A stretch of DNA of 64,000 bases from Natronorubrum halophilum (GTDB lineage Archaea > Halobacteriota > Halobacteria > Halobacteriales > Natrialbaceae): assembly GCF_003670115.1 (NCBI RefSeq), contig NZ_QQTY01000002.1, positions 124,001 through 188,000 of the forward strand. The letters are read 5' to 3'. Position 1 is the stretch's first letter, and each line of letters opens with the position of its first letter. The translations under genes were made by a program, and so were the position numbers. The notes beneath the pieces were generated by a model that worked only from the letters and a program-made list of their open reading frames with translations, did no database searches and had not been told where the DNA came from. Of this stretch, positions 43,905-52,436 are shown piece after piece.

Positions 43905-45014
43905 TCAGTCCGGAACCGGGACGCCGCCGAAGGCGACGAGCGCGACGATCCAGTAGGCGACGTACAGCGCGGCCAGGAGGGAGCCGTGCCTGCGTCCAAC
44001 GCGTCCGGTTGAGATGGCGTAGGCGGCGACGGCGGTCAGGACGATCACCGCGGGGAGGTGAAAGACGAGCACGGACGACGGGATCGCCACGTCCGCGACG
44101 AACGCGATGACGCCGACGTTCGCCGTGACGGAGAAGACCACGCTGCCGACGACGTGGCCGATCCCGATCTCCGGAATCCCCCGACGGACCGGTTCGATCG
44201 TCAACAGCAGGTTCTCGAACGTCAGGACCAGCGTGAGGACGGTTGCCCCGAAGACCGTCTCCTCGATCCCCCACGACTCGACGACCGCCTCGGAACCCGC
44301 CTCGAGGAGAATCGATCCCGCGACGATGCCGACCAGCGCCAGGACCGACAATCCGAGCCAGAAGAGGCCTTCGTATCGCGACTCAGTGACGAACCGGTCT
44401 TCCGGGATCTCCTCGAGAACCGTTCTGCGATCGATCTCCTCGAGGGTGAGTTGATCGATCGGAACGCCGCCGTCGGCCTCGATTCGGTCCGCGATCTCCG
44501 AGTCCCTGAACACCGGCAGGTCGCGCTGGTACTCACGGACGACGATGTATCCGAGGAGGACGACGAACGCCGCCACGAGGACGAGTCCGTGGACGACGGA
44601 GAGCGTGCCCGCGAGAACGAACGGCACCAGGAGAAACGGCGAGAGGGCGAACAGCAACAGGTAATCTCCGGGCACGTCGACGGGAAACGGTCGAACGATC
44701 GCCGCCGCCGCGAGGGTGATCCCGGTGATCGCGAGGGCCGTCCCGAGCGCGGTCCCGAGCGCGACCTGTTCGAGGCCGCCCGCGCTGAACACGAGCGCGA
44801 CGACGGTGTCGTCGAACTCGAGGCCCGTGAAGACGATCGCGAGCGTGAAGATCGAAACGCCGAGGCCGATCGCGGCCCGAGTGAGGTAGCTGATGAGCTT
44901 CTCGACGCTGTAGGTGAGCACGATCGCGCCCGCGACGAGGATGACGTACGCGAGCCACGTCCCCCGGCCCTCGATGGCGCTCTCGAGGAGGTCTTCCACC
45001 ATAGCCCGTTGCAT
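43905..45014 (-). CDS. Sodium/calcium exchanger family (CaCA) antiporter, second copy
   Basis: This protein has about 369 residues if started at 45014 (MQRAMVEDLLESA); ATG 45029 is an alternative and is close to a TATA-like tract. There are about ten helices, with alpha-repeat relatives GTALGTALAITG in the first half and VLTFENLLLTIEPVRRG plus GHVVGSVVFSVTANVGV in the second. The loop between the halves is acidic and shorter than in the adjacent paralogue. Same predicted function: cation/Ca2+ antiport. Each gene probably has its own promoter, because the hairpin repeat separates them. Confidence 0.85.
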   Translation of the reverse strand: MQRAMVEDLLESAIEGRGTWLAYVILVAGAIVLTYSVEKLISYLTRAAIGLGVSIFTLAIVFTGLEFDDTVVALVFSAGGLEQVALGTALGTALAITGITLAAAAIVRPFPVDVPGDYLLLFALSPFLLVPFVLAGTLSVVHGLVLVAAFVVLLGYIVVREYQRDLPVFRDSEIADRIEADGGVPIDQLTLEEIDRRTVLEEIPEDRFVTESRYEGLFWLGLSVLALVGIVAGSILLEAGSEAVVESWGIEETVFGATVLTLVLTFENLLLTIEPVRRGIPEIGIGHVVGSVVFSVTANVGVIAFVADVAIPSSVLVFHLPAVIVLTAVAAYAISTGRVGRRHGSLLAALYVAYWIVALVAFGGVPVPD

Positions 45015-45245
45015 GCTAGCTGCCAACATATAACCACCAACTCGGGGAGAGAAGTTCATTGGAAAATCGTACACGCGTTGCGGATCGAACGCCGGGACGA
45101 CCGTCGAACCGGGCGGACCACCGGCCGTGGCGAGGGTCGCCCTCGAATGGACCCGTACAGCGGCGACGACGCCGGTCCCGCCCGTTTTGGAGCGAAAATC
45201 CGCCGGCTGGTTGCAAAGCGACGAACGCCGAACGCCGGCGGGTCG

Positions 45246-45674
45246 TTACGGAGAGCGGTCGTCGAACCTGTCGACCCCCGACTCAGCGACGTCCATGTCC
45301 TGTTCGACCGCCCCGCCGCTGACGCCGATCGCCCCGACGACGTCGCCGTCTCGTTCCAGCGGGTATCCGCCGCCGAAGATGACCATCCGTCCCTGGTTGG
45401 TGTTTTGCAAGCCGTACAGCGATTCGCCCGGACGGGTCGGATCGGCGAGGTCGTGCGTCGGCATGTCGAGGGCGGCCGCCGTGTAGGCCTTGTTCCGCGA
45501 AATATCGATCGACGCGAGCCACGCGCCGTCCATCCGGTGTTGAGCGATGAGGTTCCCCTCGGAATTCGCGACCGTGATCACCATGGGATTGTCGATTTCG
45601 TCCGCTCGCTGCTCGGCCGCGTCGATGACTTCCTTCGCCGTGTCGAGACGTACTGTGTCGACCATGCGAGACAT
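45246..45674 (-). CDS. GlcG/HbpS family heme- or cofactor-binding protein
   Basis: Started at 45674 (MSRMVDTVRLDTAKEVIDAAEQRA), this 142-residue protein has the GlcG/HbpS/PduO-C pattern: helix start, VITVANSEGNLIAQHRMDGAWLASIDISRNKAYTAAAL, then VIFGGGYPLERDGDVVGAIGVSGGAVEQDMDVAESGV. The family includes GlcG of glycolate operons, heme-binding HbpS and the PduO C-terminal domain. No export signal is seen. It lies beside alcohol and formaldehyde dehydrogenase genes, which suits a role in alcohol metabolism, but the ligand is unknown. Confidence 0.88.
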   Translation of the reverse strand: MSRMVDTVRLDTAKEVIDAAEQRADEIDNPMVITVANSEGNLIAQHRMDGAWLASIDISRNKAYTAAALDMPTHDLADPTRPGESLYGLQNTNQGRMVIFGGGYPLERDGDVVGAIGVSGGAVEQDMDVAESGVDRFDDRSP

Positions 45675-45701
45675 CACCACGTCTCGAGGATTCATAAACA
45701 C

Positions 45702-46007
45702 TTCCCGTGAAAATCCGACGATACACTGGCGCTGATAGGTGTCCCTCCATCGCCTGGATTATTGGTTCCGCTGGGGGACTTCTGCCGAGCACCGCGAGAC
45801 GAGGCCTCATCACATGATACCGCTCGAGCGCCCTCGGCGAGCGAGCACGGAGCGGTCGCCCAACGGGTTAGTCGCCACCGAGGTGGGTTAAACTGGTACG
45901 TTTTTCTTTCGGAACGAACGCGGTCGAGAGCCGTTCTGCTCGAGTGCAGCAGCCACACGAAGGTTTACAACGAAGCCTGTGGTCCGTTCATCGAGGTTTG
46001 ATAACTC
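45702..46007. other. Intergenic region, 306 bases, no gene seen
   Basis: The frames here are short and have no haloarchaeal codon bias. The last 80 bases hold the promoter of the zinc dehydrogenase gene; an imperfect inverted repeat ctgct...agcag lies at about 45935-45952 and a TATA-like ggtttacaac about 15 bases further on. Confidence 0.5.
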
Positions 46008-47174
46008 ATGTCAATGAACGCCGTCGTCTACCAGGGACCGAACGATGTCGCCGTCGAAGAGGTCGACGAGCCAGAGATCGAACACGAGAACGACATTATC
46101 GTCGATATCACGACGACGTGCATCTGTGGATCGGACCTCCACATGTACGAGGGGCGAACCTCGGCCGATCCGGGGATCGTCTTCGGTCACGAGAACATGG
46201 GAACCGTAATCGAGGCCGGCGACGCCGTGACGTCGCTCGAAGAGGGCGACCGCGTCGTGATGCCGTTCAACGTGGCCTGTGGATTCTGCCGGAACTGTGA
46301 AAACGGCTATACCGGCTTCTGTACCAACGTCAACCCCGGATTCGCCGGCGGTGCGTACGGATACGTCGCGATGGGGCCGTACAAGGGCGGCCAGGCCGAG
46401 AAGCTCCGGGTGCCTTTCGCCGACTTCAACGCGCTCAAACTGCCTGAGGGTGACGAGCACGAGGACGCCTTCGCGCTCCTCGCGGACATCTTCCCGACGG
46501 GGTGGCACGGTACCCGACTCGCGAACCTGCAACCCGGCGAGTCGATCGCGATATTCGGGGCCGGCCCCGTCGGCCTGATGGCCGCCTACAGCGCCAAGCT
46601 ACAGGGCGCGTCGGAGATCTACATCGTCGACCGCGTCGAGAGCCGCCTCGAGATGGCTGAAGACCACTGCGACGCCCGCGCGATCAACTTCGAGGAGAGC
46701 GATCCCGTCGAACAGATCAAAGACGCACACGGCGGCGGTGTCGACAACGGCGTCGACGCGGTGGGCTACCAGGCGATCGACCCCGAGACGGACCCGGCCG
46801 ACGACGCCTACGACCCGGCTCGGGAGAACCCGGCAGTCGTGCTCAACCAGCTCATTCAGACCGTTCGACCGACCGGACAACTCGGAATTCCGGGATTGTA
46901 CGTTCCGTCTGATCCCGGCGCGCCCGACGAAATGGCGGCGCAGGGCCGACTCGGCATCGACTTCGGAAAACTCTTCGAGAAGGGGCTGAAGCTGGGCACC
47001 GGCCAGTGTAACGTCAAGCAGTACAACCGGGAGCTGCGAGACATGATAATCGAGGGACGCGCCGACCCCAGCTGGGTCGTCTCCCAGCGCGTCGACCTCG
47101 AGCGCGCGCCGGAGATGTACGAGAAGTTCGACGAGCGCGAGGAGGGCGTCATCAAGGTCTTGCTCGAGCCCTAA
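46008..47174 (+). CDS. Zinc-dependent, glutathione-independent formaldehyde dehydrogenase-like protein
   Basis: This 388-residue medium-chain dehydrogenase has the catalytic zinc sites ICGSDLHMYEG and FGHENMG, a structural zinc lobe with CGFCRNC...GFC, and the Rossmann motif GAGPVGLMAAYSA (about residues 185-197). The long insertion after the Rossmann core (AVGYQAIDPETDPADDAYDPAREN) is typical of the FdhA/formaldehyde dismutase branch that holds NAD tightly. It oxidises formaldehyde or small aldehydes/alcohols. It may act downstream of the quinoprotein at 39 kb. Confidence 0.9.
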   Translation: MSMNAVVYQGPNDVAVEEVDEPEIEHENDIIVDITTTCICGSDLHMYEGRTSADPGIVFGHENMGTVIEAGDAVTSLEEGDRVVMPFNVACGFCRNCENGYTGFCTNVNPGFAGGAYGYVAMGPYKGGQAEKLRVPFADFNALKLPEGDEHEDAFALLADIFPTGWHGTRLANLQPGESIAIFGAGPVGLMAAYSAKLQGASEIYIVDRVESRLEMAEDHCDARAINFEESDPVEQIKDAHGGGVDNGVDAVGYQAIDPETDPADDAYDPARENPAVVLNQLIQTVRPTGQLGIPGLYVPSDPGAPDEMAAQGRLGIDFGKLFEKGLKLGTGQCNVKQYNRELRDMIIEGRADPSWVVSQRVDLERAPEMYEKFDEREEGVIKVLLEP

Positions 47175-47264
47175 CCGCCCCGCCGACGGCTCCGATCGAC
47201 CGCCGTCGTTTCGACCAGGCGATCGTACCGAAATCGCGTCTCGAGCGACGAGCGAGCCCCGGCT

Positions 47265-47426
47265 TCAGCTTCGCAGCCACGCCGTCGGGTGTTCGTCGCG
47301 AAGGTGATCCTGATACCGTTTGACCAATTCCGGATAGGATCCTGCGACCGCGTGCCACCCGCAGCGGTCGCATTCCCGTTCGATCGTGTCGGTCGCACTA
47401 GAAACGTATCCGCCTCGTTGATTCAT
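47265..47426 (-). CDS. Small C2H2-type zinc protein, 53 residues
   Basis: On the minus strand ATG 47426 to TGA 47265 encodes MNQRGGYVSSATDTIEREC and ends HPTAWLRS. The motif CDRC (residues 19-22) followed by HLRDEH (residues 41-46) makes a C2H2-like zinc site of the kind common in small haloarchaeal proteins. It faces the formaldehyde dehydrogenase gene convergently. No function is known. Confidence 0.72.
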   Translation of the reverse strand: MNQRGGYVSSATDTIERECDRCGWHAVAGSYPELVKRYQDHLRDEHPTAWLRS

Positions 47427-47583
47427 GCTCATCGTCGCTCCCTCGCGACGTCATAGCTCTTCTGGCTTCCGTCGATCGCTCGCGTTCGATGTCGTCGCAT
47501 TTTCCCTGTCGCTTGCGATCGATTCGGGTGAGTCGTGGTCGCCGTCCGTTCCGCCGGCGTGTACCTCGAGCGGCAAAACGGGT

Positions 47584-47769
47584 ATGTCGTCGACCGACGT
47601 AGTCCGACGTATGTGCCAGTACTGCAGCTACTCCTATCACGACGGCTGGACGCGGCTGCTCGAGTACGACGACGTCTATCAGAACGCCCTCCCCGATCGG
47701 GTGACGGACCGGTCGACCCACGGCTTTCACGAATCCTGGGAGGAACTCAGCGACGAACTGGAGCTGTAA
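47584..47769 (+). CDS. Small haloarchaeal hypothetical protein with a CxxC motif
   Basis: ATG 47584 gives 61 residues; ATG 47611 (MCQYCSYSYHDGW) is an attractive alternative start of 52 residues. The sequence has one CQYC pair near the start, then a mostly acidic helical tail with HESWEELSDELEL at the end. The frame continues open upstream but is Ser/Arg-rich there. No family is recognised. Confidence 0.55.
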   Translation: MSSTDVVRRMCQYCSYSYHDGWTRLLEYDDVYQNALPDRVTDRSTHGFHESWEELSDELEL

Positions 47770-47788
47770 GAACTCGAGTGTGGGACGA

Positions 47789-48931
47789 TCACAGCGGGAA
47801 CGGATCAGCCGCTGCTTCCACCTCCGCCGCTTCGTCGCCCGCCGCCAGACACGCCTCGAGTTCCTCGCGGATTCGGTCCTCGTCCATCTTCCGGCCGATG
47901 AACACTAACTGCGTGCGACGGTCGTCGCCCGGTCGCCACTCGCCGATCGGACCGGCCCTGACGGACGGGCCGGCCTGACTGAGACCGATCACTTCCTCGC
48001 GGTTTGCGACGTAACAGACCCCTTTGGCCCTGATGATCGCCCCGTCCCAGTCCTCGAGCCAGGCCGCGAGTCGCTCCGGGTGGAACGGTCGGTCGGATCG
48101 GAAGACGAACGACGAGACGCCGTGACGTTCGGCGGCACCCGGTTCCGCGTCGCGGTCGTGATCGTCTCCACTCCGGGTACGCTCGTCGCGGTCGTGATCG
48201 TGACCCTCCCCCCGCAGGTGGCGTTTCCACCCCTGGGAACGCTTCGCCGTCTCGAAGTCGAACCGATCGGTGTCGAGGACGACGTCCGGATCCACCTCGC
48301 AGTAGGACGTTCGCAGCCGTTTCGCTCGCGGTTGGAGGGTGTCCACGACCGCTTCGATCTCCTCGAGAACGTCGTCGGGGACCATGTCGGACTTGTTGAG
48401 GAGCAAGACGTCACAGAACTCGATCCCTTCGACGAGGACCTCGCTCAGCGGCCGGTCTTCGTCGGGTTGAGCGCCCGCCGGCAACTGCGCTCCGGCGTCG
48501 AACTCCTTCCAGAACCCGTACGTGTCGAGGACGGTCACCATCGTATCCAACCGAAACAGCGTCGTCGGGTCCACATCGCTGGTTTCCGTCCCTTCGGTGA
48601 ACACCTGTGCGACGGGGATCGGTTCGCTGATCCCCGAGGACTCGACCAGCAGGGTGTCGAACACTCGGCTCTCCGCCAGCCGCGACGCCTCCTCGAGGAG
48701 GTCTCCCTGCAACCGACAACAGATGCAGCCGTTCGAGAGGTCCACGATCCCCTCGTCCTCGCTGGCTCGCTCGATGAGTTCCGCGTCGATATTCACCTCG
48801 CCCATGTCGTTGACGATCACTGCCACCCGCCGTCCTCCCGGATTCGACAGCAGGTGATTGATCAGCGTCGTTTTCCCCGCCCCGAGATAGCCGCTGACGA
48901 CGGTGACGGGAATCATCTCGGTATCAGTCAT
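47789..48931 (-). CDS. CobW/COG0523 family metal-binding GTPase
   Basis: Started at 48931 (MTDTEMIPVTVVSGYLGAGKTT), this 380-residue metallochaperone GTPase has Walker A GYLGAGKTT, the CICC metal motif at residues 69-72, VESSGISEPIPVAQ (G3 region) and LLNKSDMV (G4, NKxD). A His/Asp-rich metal-binding stretch (GHDHDRDE..., about residues 270-295) precedes the CobW C-terminal domain, which includes RAKGVCYVANREEV and QLVFIGRKMDED. It likely delivers zinc or another metal. It is the intact counterpart of the remnant at 17427. Confidence 0.92.
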   Translation of the reverse strand: MTDTEMIPVTVVSGYLGAGKTTLINHLLSNPGGRRVAVIVNDMGEVNIDAELIERASEDEGIVDLSNGCICCRLQGDLLEEASRLAESRVFDTLLVESSGISEPIPVAQVFTEGTETSDVDPTTLFRLDTMVTVLDTYGFWKEFDAGAQLPAGAQPDEDRPLSEVLVEGIEFCDVLLLNKSDMVPDDVLEEIEAVVDTLQPRAKRLRTSYCEVDPDVVLDTDRFDFETAKRSQGWKRHLRGEGHDHDRDERTRSGDDHDRDAEPGAAERHGVSSFVFRSDRPFHPERLAAWLEDWDGAIIRAKGVCYVANREEVIGLSQAGPSVRAGPIGEWRPGDDRRTQLVFIGRKMDEDRIREELEACLAAGDEAAEVEAAADPFPL

Positions 48932-49115
48932 GCGATCGTATCGCACGGTACGGGCGGTACTAAGTGACCGGGCGGTTCTCGCTGACAGTACACCGATGAG
49001 ACGGGTTCCGATCGAAGACGCACGTCGGCCGTCGATCGTCACCCCGAATACGATGGTAGAGCTGTCAGTCCGTCGATTGCGTCGCGTGCGAACGCCGCGG
49101 AGCGCCGCGAGTCGA

Positions 49116-49409
49116 TCACCGATCTGCCGTCTCCGACGCGTCGACCTCGTCGGCCTGGAGCACGAACTGCCGCTCCGGCGGCGGTGCGATCCGCAACTCG
49201 AGGGATTTGGTCAGCCGGTAGTACTTGCGGTTGCCGCGCATGTACCACTCGACGAGGCCGGCGTCCTCCAGCGTCGACAGGTGGTGGACGGCGCTCTTCC
49301 CGTCCATGCCGACCGCCTCGGCGAGTTCCGAGACGTACTTCGGTCTCCGGGAGAGTTCGCGAAGGATCTCGAGTCGCGTCCCGTTCCCCAGCACCTCGAT
49401 CAGTGACAT
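49116..49409 (-). CDS. ArsR-type winged-helix transcriptional regulator
   Basis: This 97-residue regulator begins MSLIEVLGNGTRLEILRELSRRPKYVSELAEAVGMDGKSAVHHLSTLEDAGLVEWYMRGNRKYYRLTKSLE-like sequence, a classic ArsR/HTH_20 winged helix with the recognition helix around residues 38-52. No metal-binding cysteine box is present. The C-terminal 25 residues are acidic. It lies beside the CobW gene, separated by 184 bases, and may regulate it. Confidence 0.87.
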   Translation of the reverse strand: MSLIEVLGNGTRLEILRELSRRPKYVSELAEAVGMDGKSAVHHLSTLEDAGLVEWYMRGNRKYYRLTKSLELRIAPPPERQFVLQADEVDASETADR

Positions 49410-49523
49410 GGTCGACCAGTCGGCGACCGGAACAAGAAGGATTTCGCAGGTACGGCTCCCTTACATGCAGGATTCGAAGGATGTTGGTCCAGGTTTATGC
49501 CCCATACCGTGGGAACTCATATC

Positions 49524-49826
49524 ATGACTGATCGAGTCACGCTTCCGGAGGATCGCGAGCAAGAGCTGCGGACGATCACCGACGGCTTCTTCGAACGGGA
49601 GGTGTACCTTTCGCGCCAGGAGACGGCCGACTTCCTCCGGGACCTCGCCGACCAACTCGAGGCCGAGACGACGGTGACGGTCGCGGGAGCGACGTGGGAG
49701 ATCCCCTTCGAGTACCGCGAACCGGTCGAGGTCGAGGTCGAGTTCACGAGCCGGCGCGAGCGCGAACTCGAGATCGAACTCGAGTTCGCCGACGCCGGTG
49801 ACGGATCGGATCTCTCCGTTCGGTGA
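49524..49826 (+). CDS. Amphi-Trp domain protein
   Basis: The start ATG 49524 gives 100 residues: MTDRVTLPEDREQELRTI, then SRQETADFLRDLADQLEAETTVTVAGATWEIPFEY, the amphi-Trp domain pattern (helix, beta hairpin with a conserved Trp and an acidic amphipathic strand). The C-terminal VEVEVEF...RELEIELEF is a beta strand pair. Function is unknown; the family is common in haloarchaea as short stand-alone proteins. Confidence 0.82.
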   Translation: MTDRVTLPEDREQELRTITDGFFEREVYLSRQETADFLRDLADQLEAETTVTVAGATWEIPFEYREPVEVEVEFTSRRERELEIELEFADAGDGSDLSVR

Positions 49827-49975
49827 CTCGAGTCGCTCGTCGGGATCCGCGTGTACGGCCACGCTCACCGTCGGACTCCGGACGCACGATCGCGACCGCT
49901 CCCGGAGTCCGACCGCTCGCACGAGCGTATCACGGCGTGCCCAAACGATTAGTCGCCACCCACGATAGTGACGAT

Positions 49976-50722
49976 ATGGATCTCCTCGACGCGCTTCGAG
50001 CCAAATCCGGCGTCGTCGCCGTCGTCGGCGCGGGCGGAAAGAAGACGACGCTGTACGCGCTGGCGACCCGCGCCGCGGGCGGTCGCGCATCCCGGGCGGT
50101 CGTGACCGCGACGGTTCGGATCCCCATCTTCGATCGGCACGTCGAATCGGTCGCCGTGACCGACGACCCGATCGCGGCCCTCAAGCGGACGACGACGTGG
50201 CCGGTCGGCGTCGTCCCCAAGCGCGAGGGTGATCGATACGTGGGGTTCGAGAGCGGAATCGTCGACGATATCGCGGCGGCCGACGTCGCCGACGCCGTCT
50301 TCGTCAAGGCCGACGGCGCGCGAACGCGCGAGTTCAAGGCCCCGGACGACCGCGAACCGCAACTCCCCCGACGCGTCGATACCGTGATCCCCATCGCGAG
50401 CGTCCGCGTCGTCGGAGCGCCGCTCTCGGAGGAGTCCGTCCACCGTCCGGCGCGAGTGGCGGCGATCACGGGCCGCGGCCGCGGCGATCCGATCCGCCCC
50501 GTCGACGTGGCTCGCGTGCTCGCGAGCGATCGCGGCGGCCTGAAGGACGTCCCCGCGGGGGCGACGGTCGTCCCGCTGCTCAACAAAGTCGACGACGCCG
50601 ATCTGCGGGCGACCGCCGTGGAGATCGCGAGGGAAGTCATCGCGCGCACCCCGGCCGTATCGAGAGTCGTGCTGGCGCGGATGATCGCCGACGATCCGGT
50701 GGTCGACGTCGTCGAGGCGTAG
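49976..50722 (+). CDS. YqeC-like protein (selenium/molybdenum cofactor-associated P-loop protein)
   Basis: This 248-residue protein begins MDLLDALRAKSGVVAVVGAGGKKTTLYALA; the GAGGKKTT loop near residues 18-25 is the P-loop of the YqeC family. Further motifs are VVTATVRIPIF, VFVKADGARTREFKAPDDREPQLP and VVPLLNKVDDADL (an NKxD-like motif). Bacterial YqeC genes travel with selenium-dependent molybdenum hydroxylases. Here the gene lies next to mobA and a formate dehydrogenase gene, so a part in molybdenum cofactor tailoring is the best guess. Confidence 0.8.
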   Translation: MDLLDALRAKSGVVAVVGAGGKKTTLYALATRAAGGRASRAVVTATVRIPIFDRHVESVAVTDDPIAALKRTTTWPVGVVPKREGDRYVGFESGIVDDIAAADVADAVFVKADGARTREFKAPDDREPQLPRRVDTVIPIASVRVVGAPLSEESVHRPARVAAITGRGRGDPIRPVDVARVLASDRGGLKDVPAGATVVPLLNKVDDADLRATAVEIAREVIARTPAVSRVVLARMIADDPVVDVVEA

Positions 50723-50759
50723 CGGTCGTTTCGATCGCCGCGTCGCGTCACGCCACCGG

Positions 50760-51398
50760 CTACGATTCCTCGAGTCGCTCAAGCACCGCCTCGAACTCCT
50801 CGCGCGTGTTGACGTTCTCGAACGTCTCGAGGGCGGCGTACTCGCGAACCTCGTCCTCGTCGACGACGACGTAGTCGAGTTCGAGCAGCGGTTCGACGAT
50901 CCGCCGTTCGTCCCGTTCCAGGGCGCGCTCGCAGGCCGCGGCCATCGGTCCGGCCCGGTAGACGGCCTGCGTGGTCTGGAACCACTGGTCGTCGAGTCGG
51001 GGGACCGCGGCCTCGCAGCCGGTCGCTCGCCCGAAGAGGTGGTCGACGAGCGCGGGATCGACGAACGGCATGTCGCAGGCGACGACGAGGGCGTACTCCG
51101 TTGCGGTTTCCCGAAGGCCGGTCATGATGCCGGCCATCGGCCCGCGGTCGGGGATCGGATCGACCGCGAACGACGCGTCCGGCCCGCCCTCGAGCGCGTC
51201 CCGGATCGCCGGCACCTGCTCCTCTCGGCAGTTGACGACGAGGTCGTCGACGACCGGACCGATTCGGTCGACGACGCGGCGAACCATCGGGGTGCCGGCG
51301 AGTTCGGCGACGGCTTTGTCCTCCTCCCCGAAGCGGGTCGAGTGGCCACCGGCGACCACGAGCCCCGTTCGCTCGCCTCTCCCGGTCTCGGTGGGCAT
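50760..51398 (-). CDS. mobA: Molybdenum cofactor guanylyltransferase (MobA-like)
   Basis: This 212-residue nucleotidyltransferase adds GMP to molybdopterin to form the bis-MGD-type cofactor. The nucleotide-binding loop is VVAGGHSTRFGEEDKA (about residues 14-29); DIPDRGPMAGIMTGL-type sequence and the metal-binding VACDMPFV follow. It is convergent with the yqeC-like gene. It probably serves the formate dehydrogenase-type enzyme encoded 1 kb away. Confidence 0.92.
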   Translation of the reverse strand: MPTETGRGERTGLVVAGGHSTRFGEEDKAVAELAGTPMVRRVVDRIGPVVDDLVVNCREEQVPAIRDALEGGPDASFAVDPIPDRGPMAGIMTGLRETATEYALVVACDMPFVDPALVDHLFGRATGCEAAVPRLDDQWFQTTQAVYRAGPMAAACERALERDERRIVEPLLELDYVVVDEDEVREYAALETFENVNTREEFEAVLERLEES

Positions 51399-51478
51399 GG
51401 TTGACCGTTAGTCGACGGGGGGCAAAAGCCTCCGGTCGCGCCGAGGGGTCGCGTCGTTCGACCGCGGCGCTCGTCCGT

Positions 51479-52042
51479 TCAGGCAGACAACCGCCAGAGC
51501 GCGCGATACAGCGTCCACAGGTCGCAGTCGAAGCGGTCGGCCAGCGACCGACACCGCTCGAGGTAGGTCTCGTACTCCGAGATCGACGGCGGAGCCGGGT
51601 ACGGCTGCTCGAGTTCGTTCGCCGTCCGGAGCGCCGCCCATTCCCGGGGACCGACGACGAGGGACGCGTCGGGATCGATGAACATACAGAACGCGGAGGC
51701 GACGGGCACGTTGACGGCCTCGAGGTCGGTCAATCGATCGATCCCCACGGCGACGTCGCCCGCGTCAACTGCGTCGACGGCATCGCTGATGGCGCTCCGA
51801 ACGGCCTCGAAGTCGTTGTCCCGGAGCTCCTCCTCCGCTTTCCGTCGCTCGGCGTCGGGATAGTCGCCGAGGAACCGCCGGTAGTACCACCTGACGACCC
51901 AGGCCGTGTCCCGGCGGCCGTACTCGCCCGATTCGAACGCCCCCGGGAGCGTCTCGAGGTTCTCCTGCTCGACGGTGTACAGCGCCTCTCGCTCCCGGTA
52001 CTCGCGCGCCCGCGTCTCGACGAGCGACCGTGTGAGTTCCAT
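51479..52042 (-). CDS. Haloarchaeal hypothetical protein, possibly molybdoenzyme-associated
   Basis: Started at 52042 (MELTRSLVETRAREYREREAL), this helical soluble protein has 187 residues, with RWYYRRFLGDYPDAERRKAEEELRDNDFEAV in the middle and a conserved-looking NVPVASAFCMFIDPDASLVV stretch near residue 120. I cannot name its family. It lies between mobA and the formate dehydrogenase gene, so it could be a chaperone for that enzyme, but it lacks clear TorD-type motifs. Confidence 0.65.
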   Translation of the reverse strand: MELTRSLVETRAREYREREALYTVEQENLETLPGAFESGEYGRRDTAWVVRWYYRRFLGDYPDAERRKAEEELRDNDFEAVRSAISDAVDAVDAGDVAVGIDRLTDLEAVNVPVASAFCMFIDPDASLVVGPREWAALRTANELEQPYPAPPSISEYETYLERCRSLADRFDCDLWTLYRALWRLSA

Positions 52043-52436
52043 CGTGGGACCGTTCGGCACGCTCGTCCGTCAGCGTTACCCTGTCGACGGGGATACCGGA
52101 GGATCCGGTCTGCGGAGCGACAACGGCGAGTCCGAACGCCCCGCTCGCGTTCCGGGAGACCATCCCCTCCCAGCCCATTCGCTAGCGCGTGATTGGTGGT
52201 TCGCCCCGCCCACGGTTCCCCGGAGGTCACCGTCTGCTTACGGACGCGCTGCGTCTGTTCGAATGGGTCGCGGTGAGGCGCGCGAGGCGCGACCCAGCAC
52301 GCGCTACCGCGGACGCATCTCGGAGCGGTACGAAGCGGTCGGTCATCCGTCGCTCGCCGCTACATACCACTCGTGTGGTAGAAAACGTCATACACGCTCG
52401 GGTAGTTGGTTCTGTCTAACGGGTGAGACGTAACCA
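52043..52436. repeat. Intergenic region with a hairpin repeat related to that at 43.7 kb
   Basis: Hairpin 1 has arms 52241-52248 and 52252-52259 (acggacgc / gcgtctgt, loop gct). Hairpin 2 has arms 52265-52273 and 52289-52297 (tgggtcgcg / cgcgaccca). The order and stem length match the pair at 43.73-43.78 kb, and the flank ccgtctgct is shared. The final 60 bases carry the promoter of the formate dehydrogenase gene. No coding frame is convincing. Confidence 0.65.

Noticed and set aside
51479-52042. TorD-type chaperone for the formate dehydrogenase
   Set aside because: Position and helical content fit, but the conserved TorD motifs cannot be found, so it is left as hypothetical.
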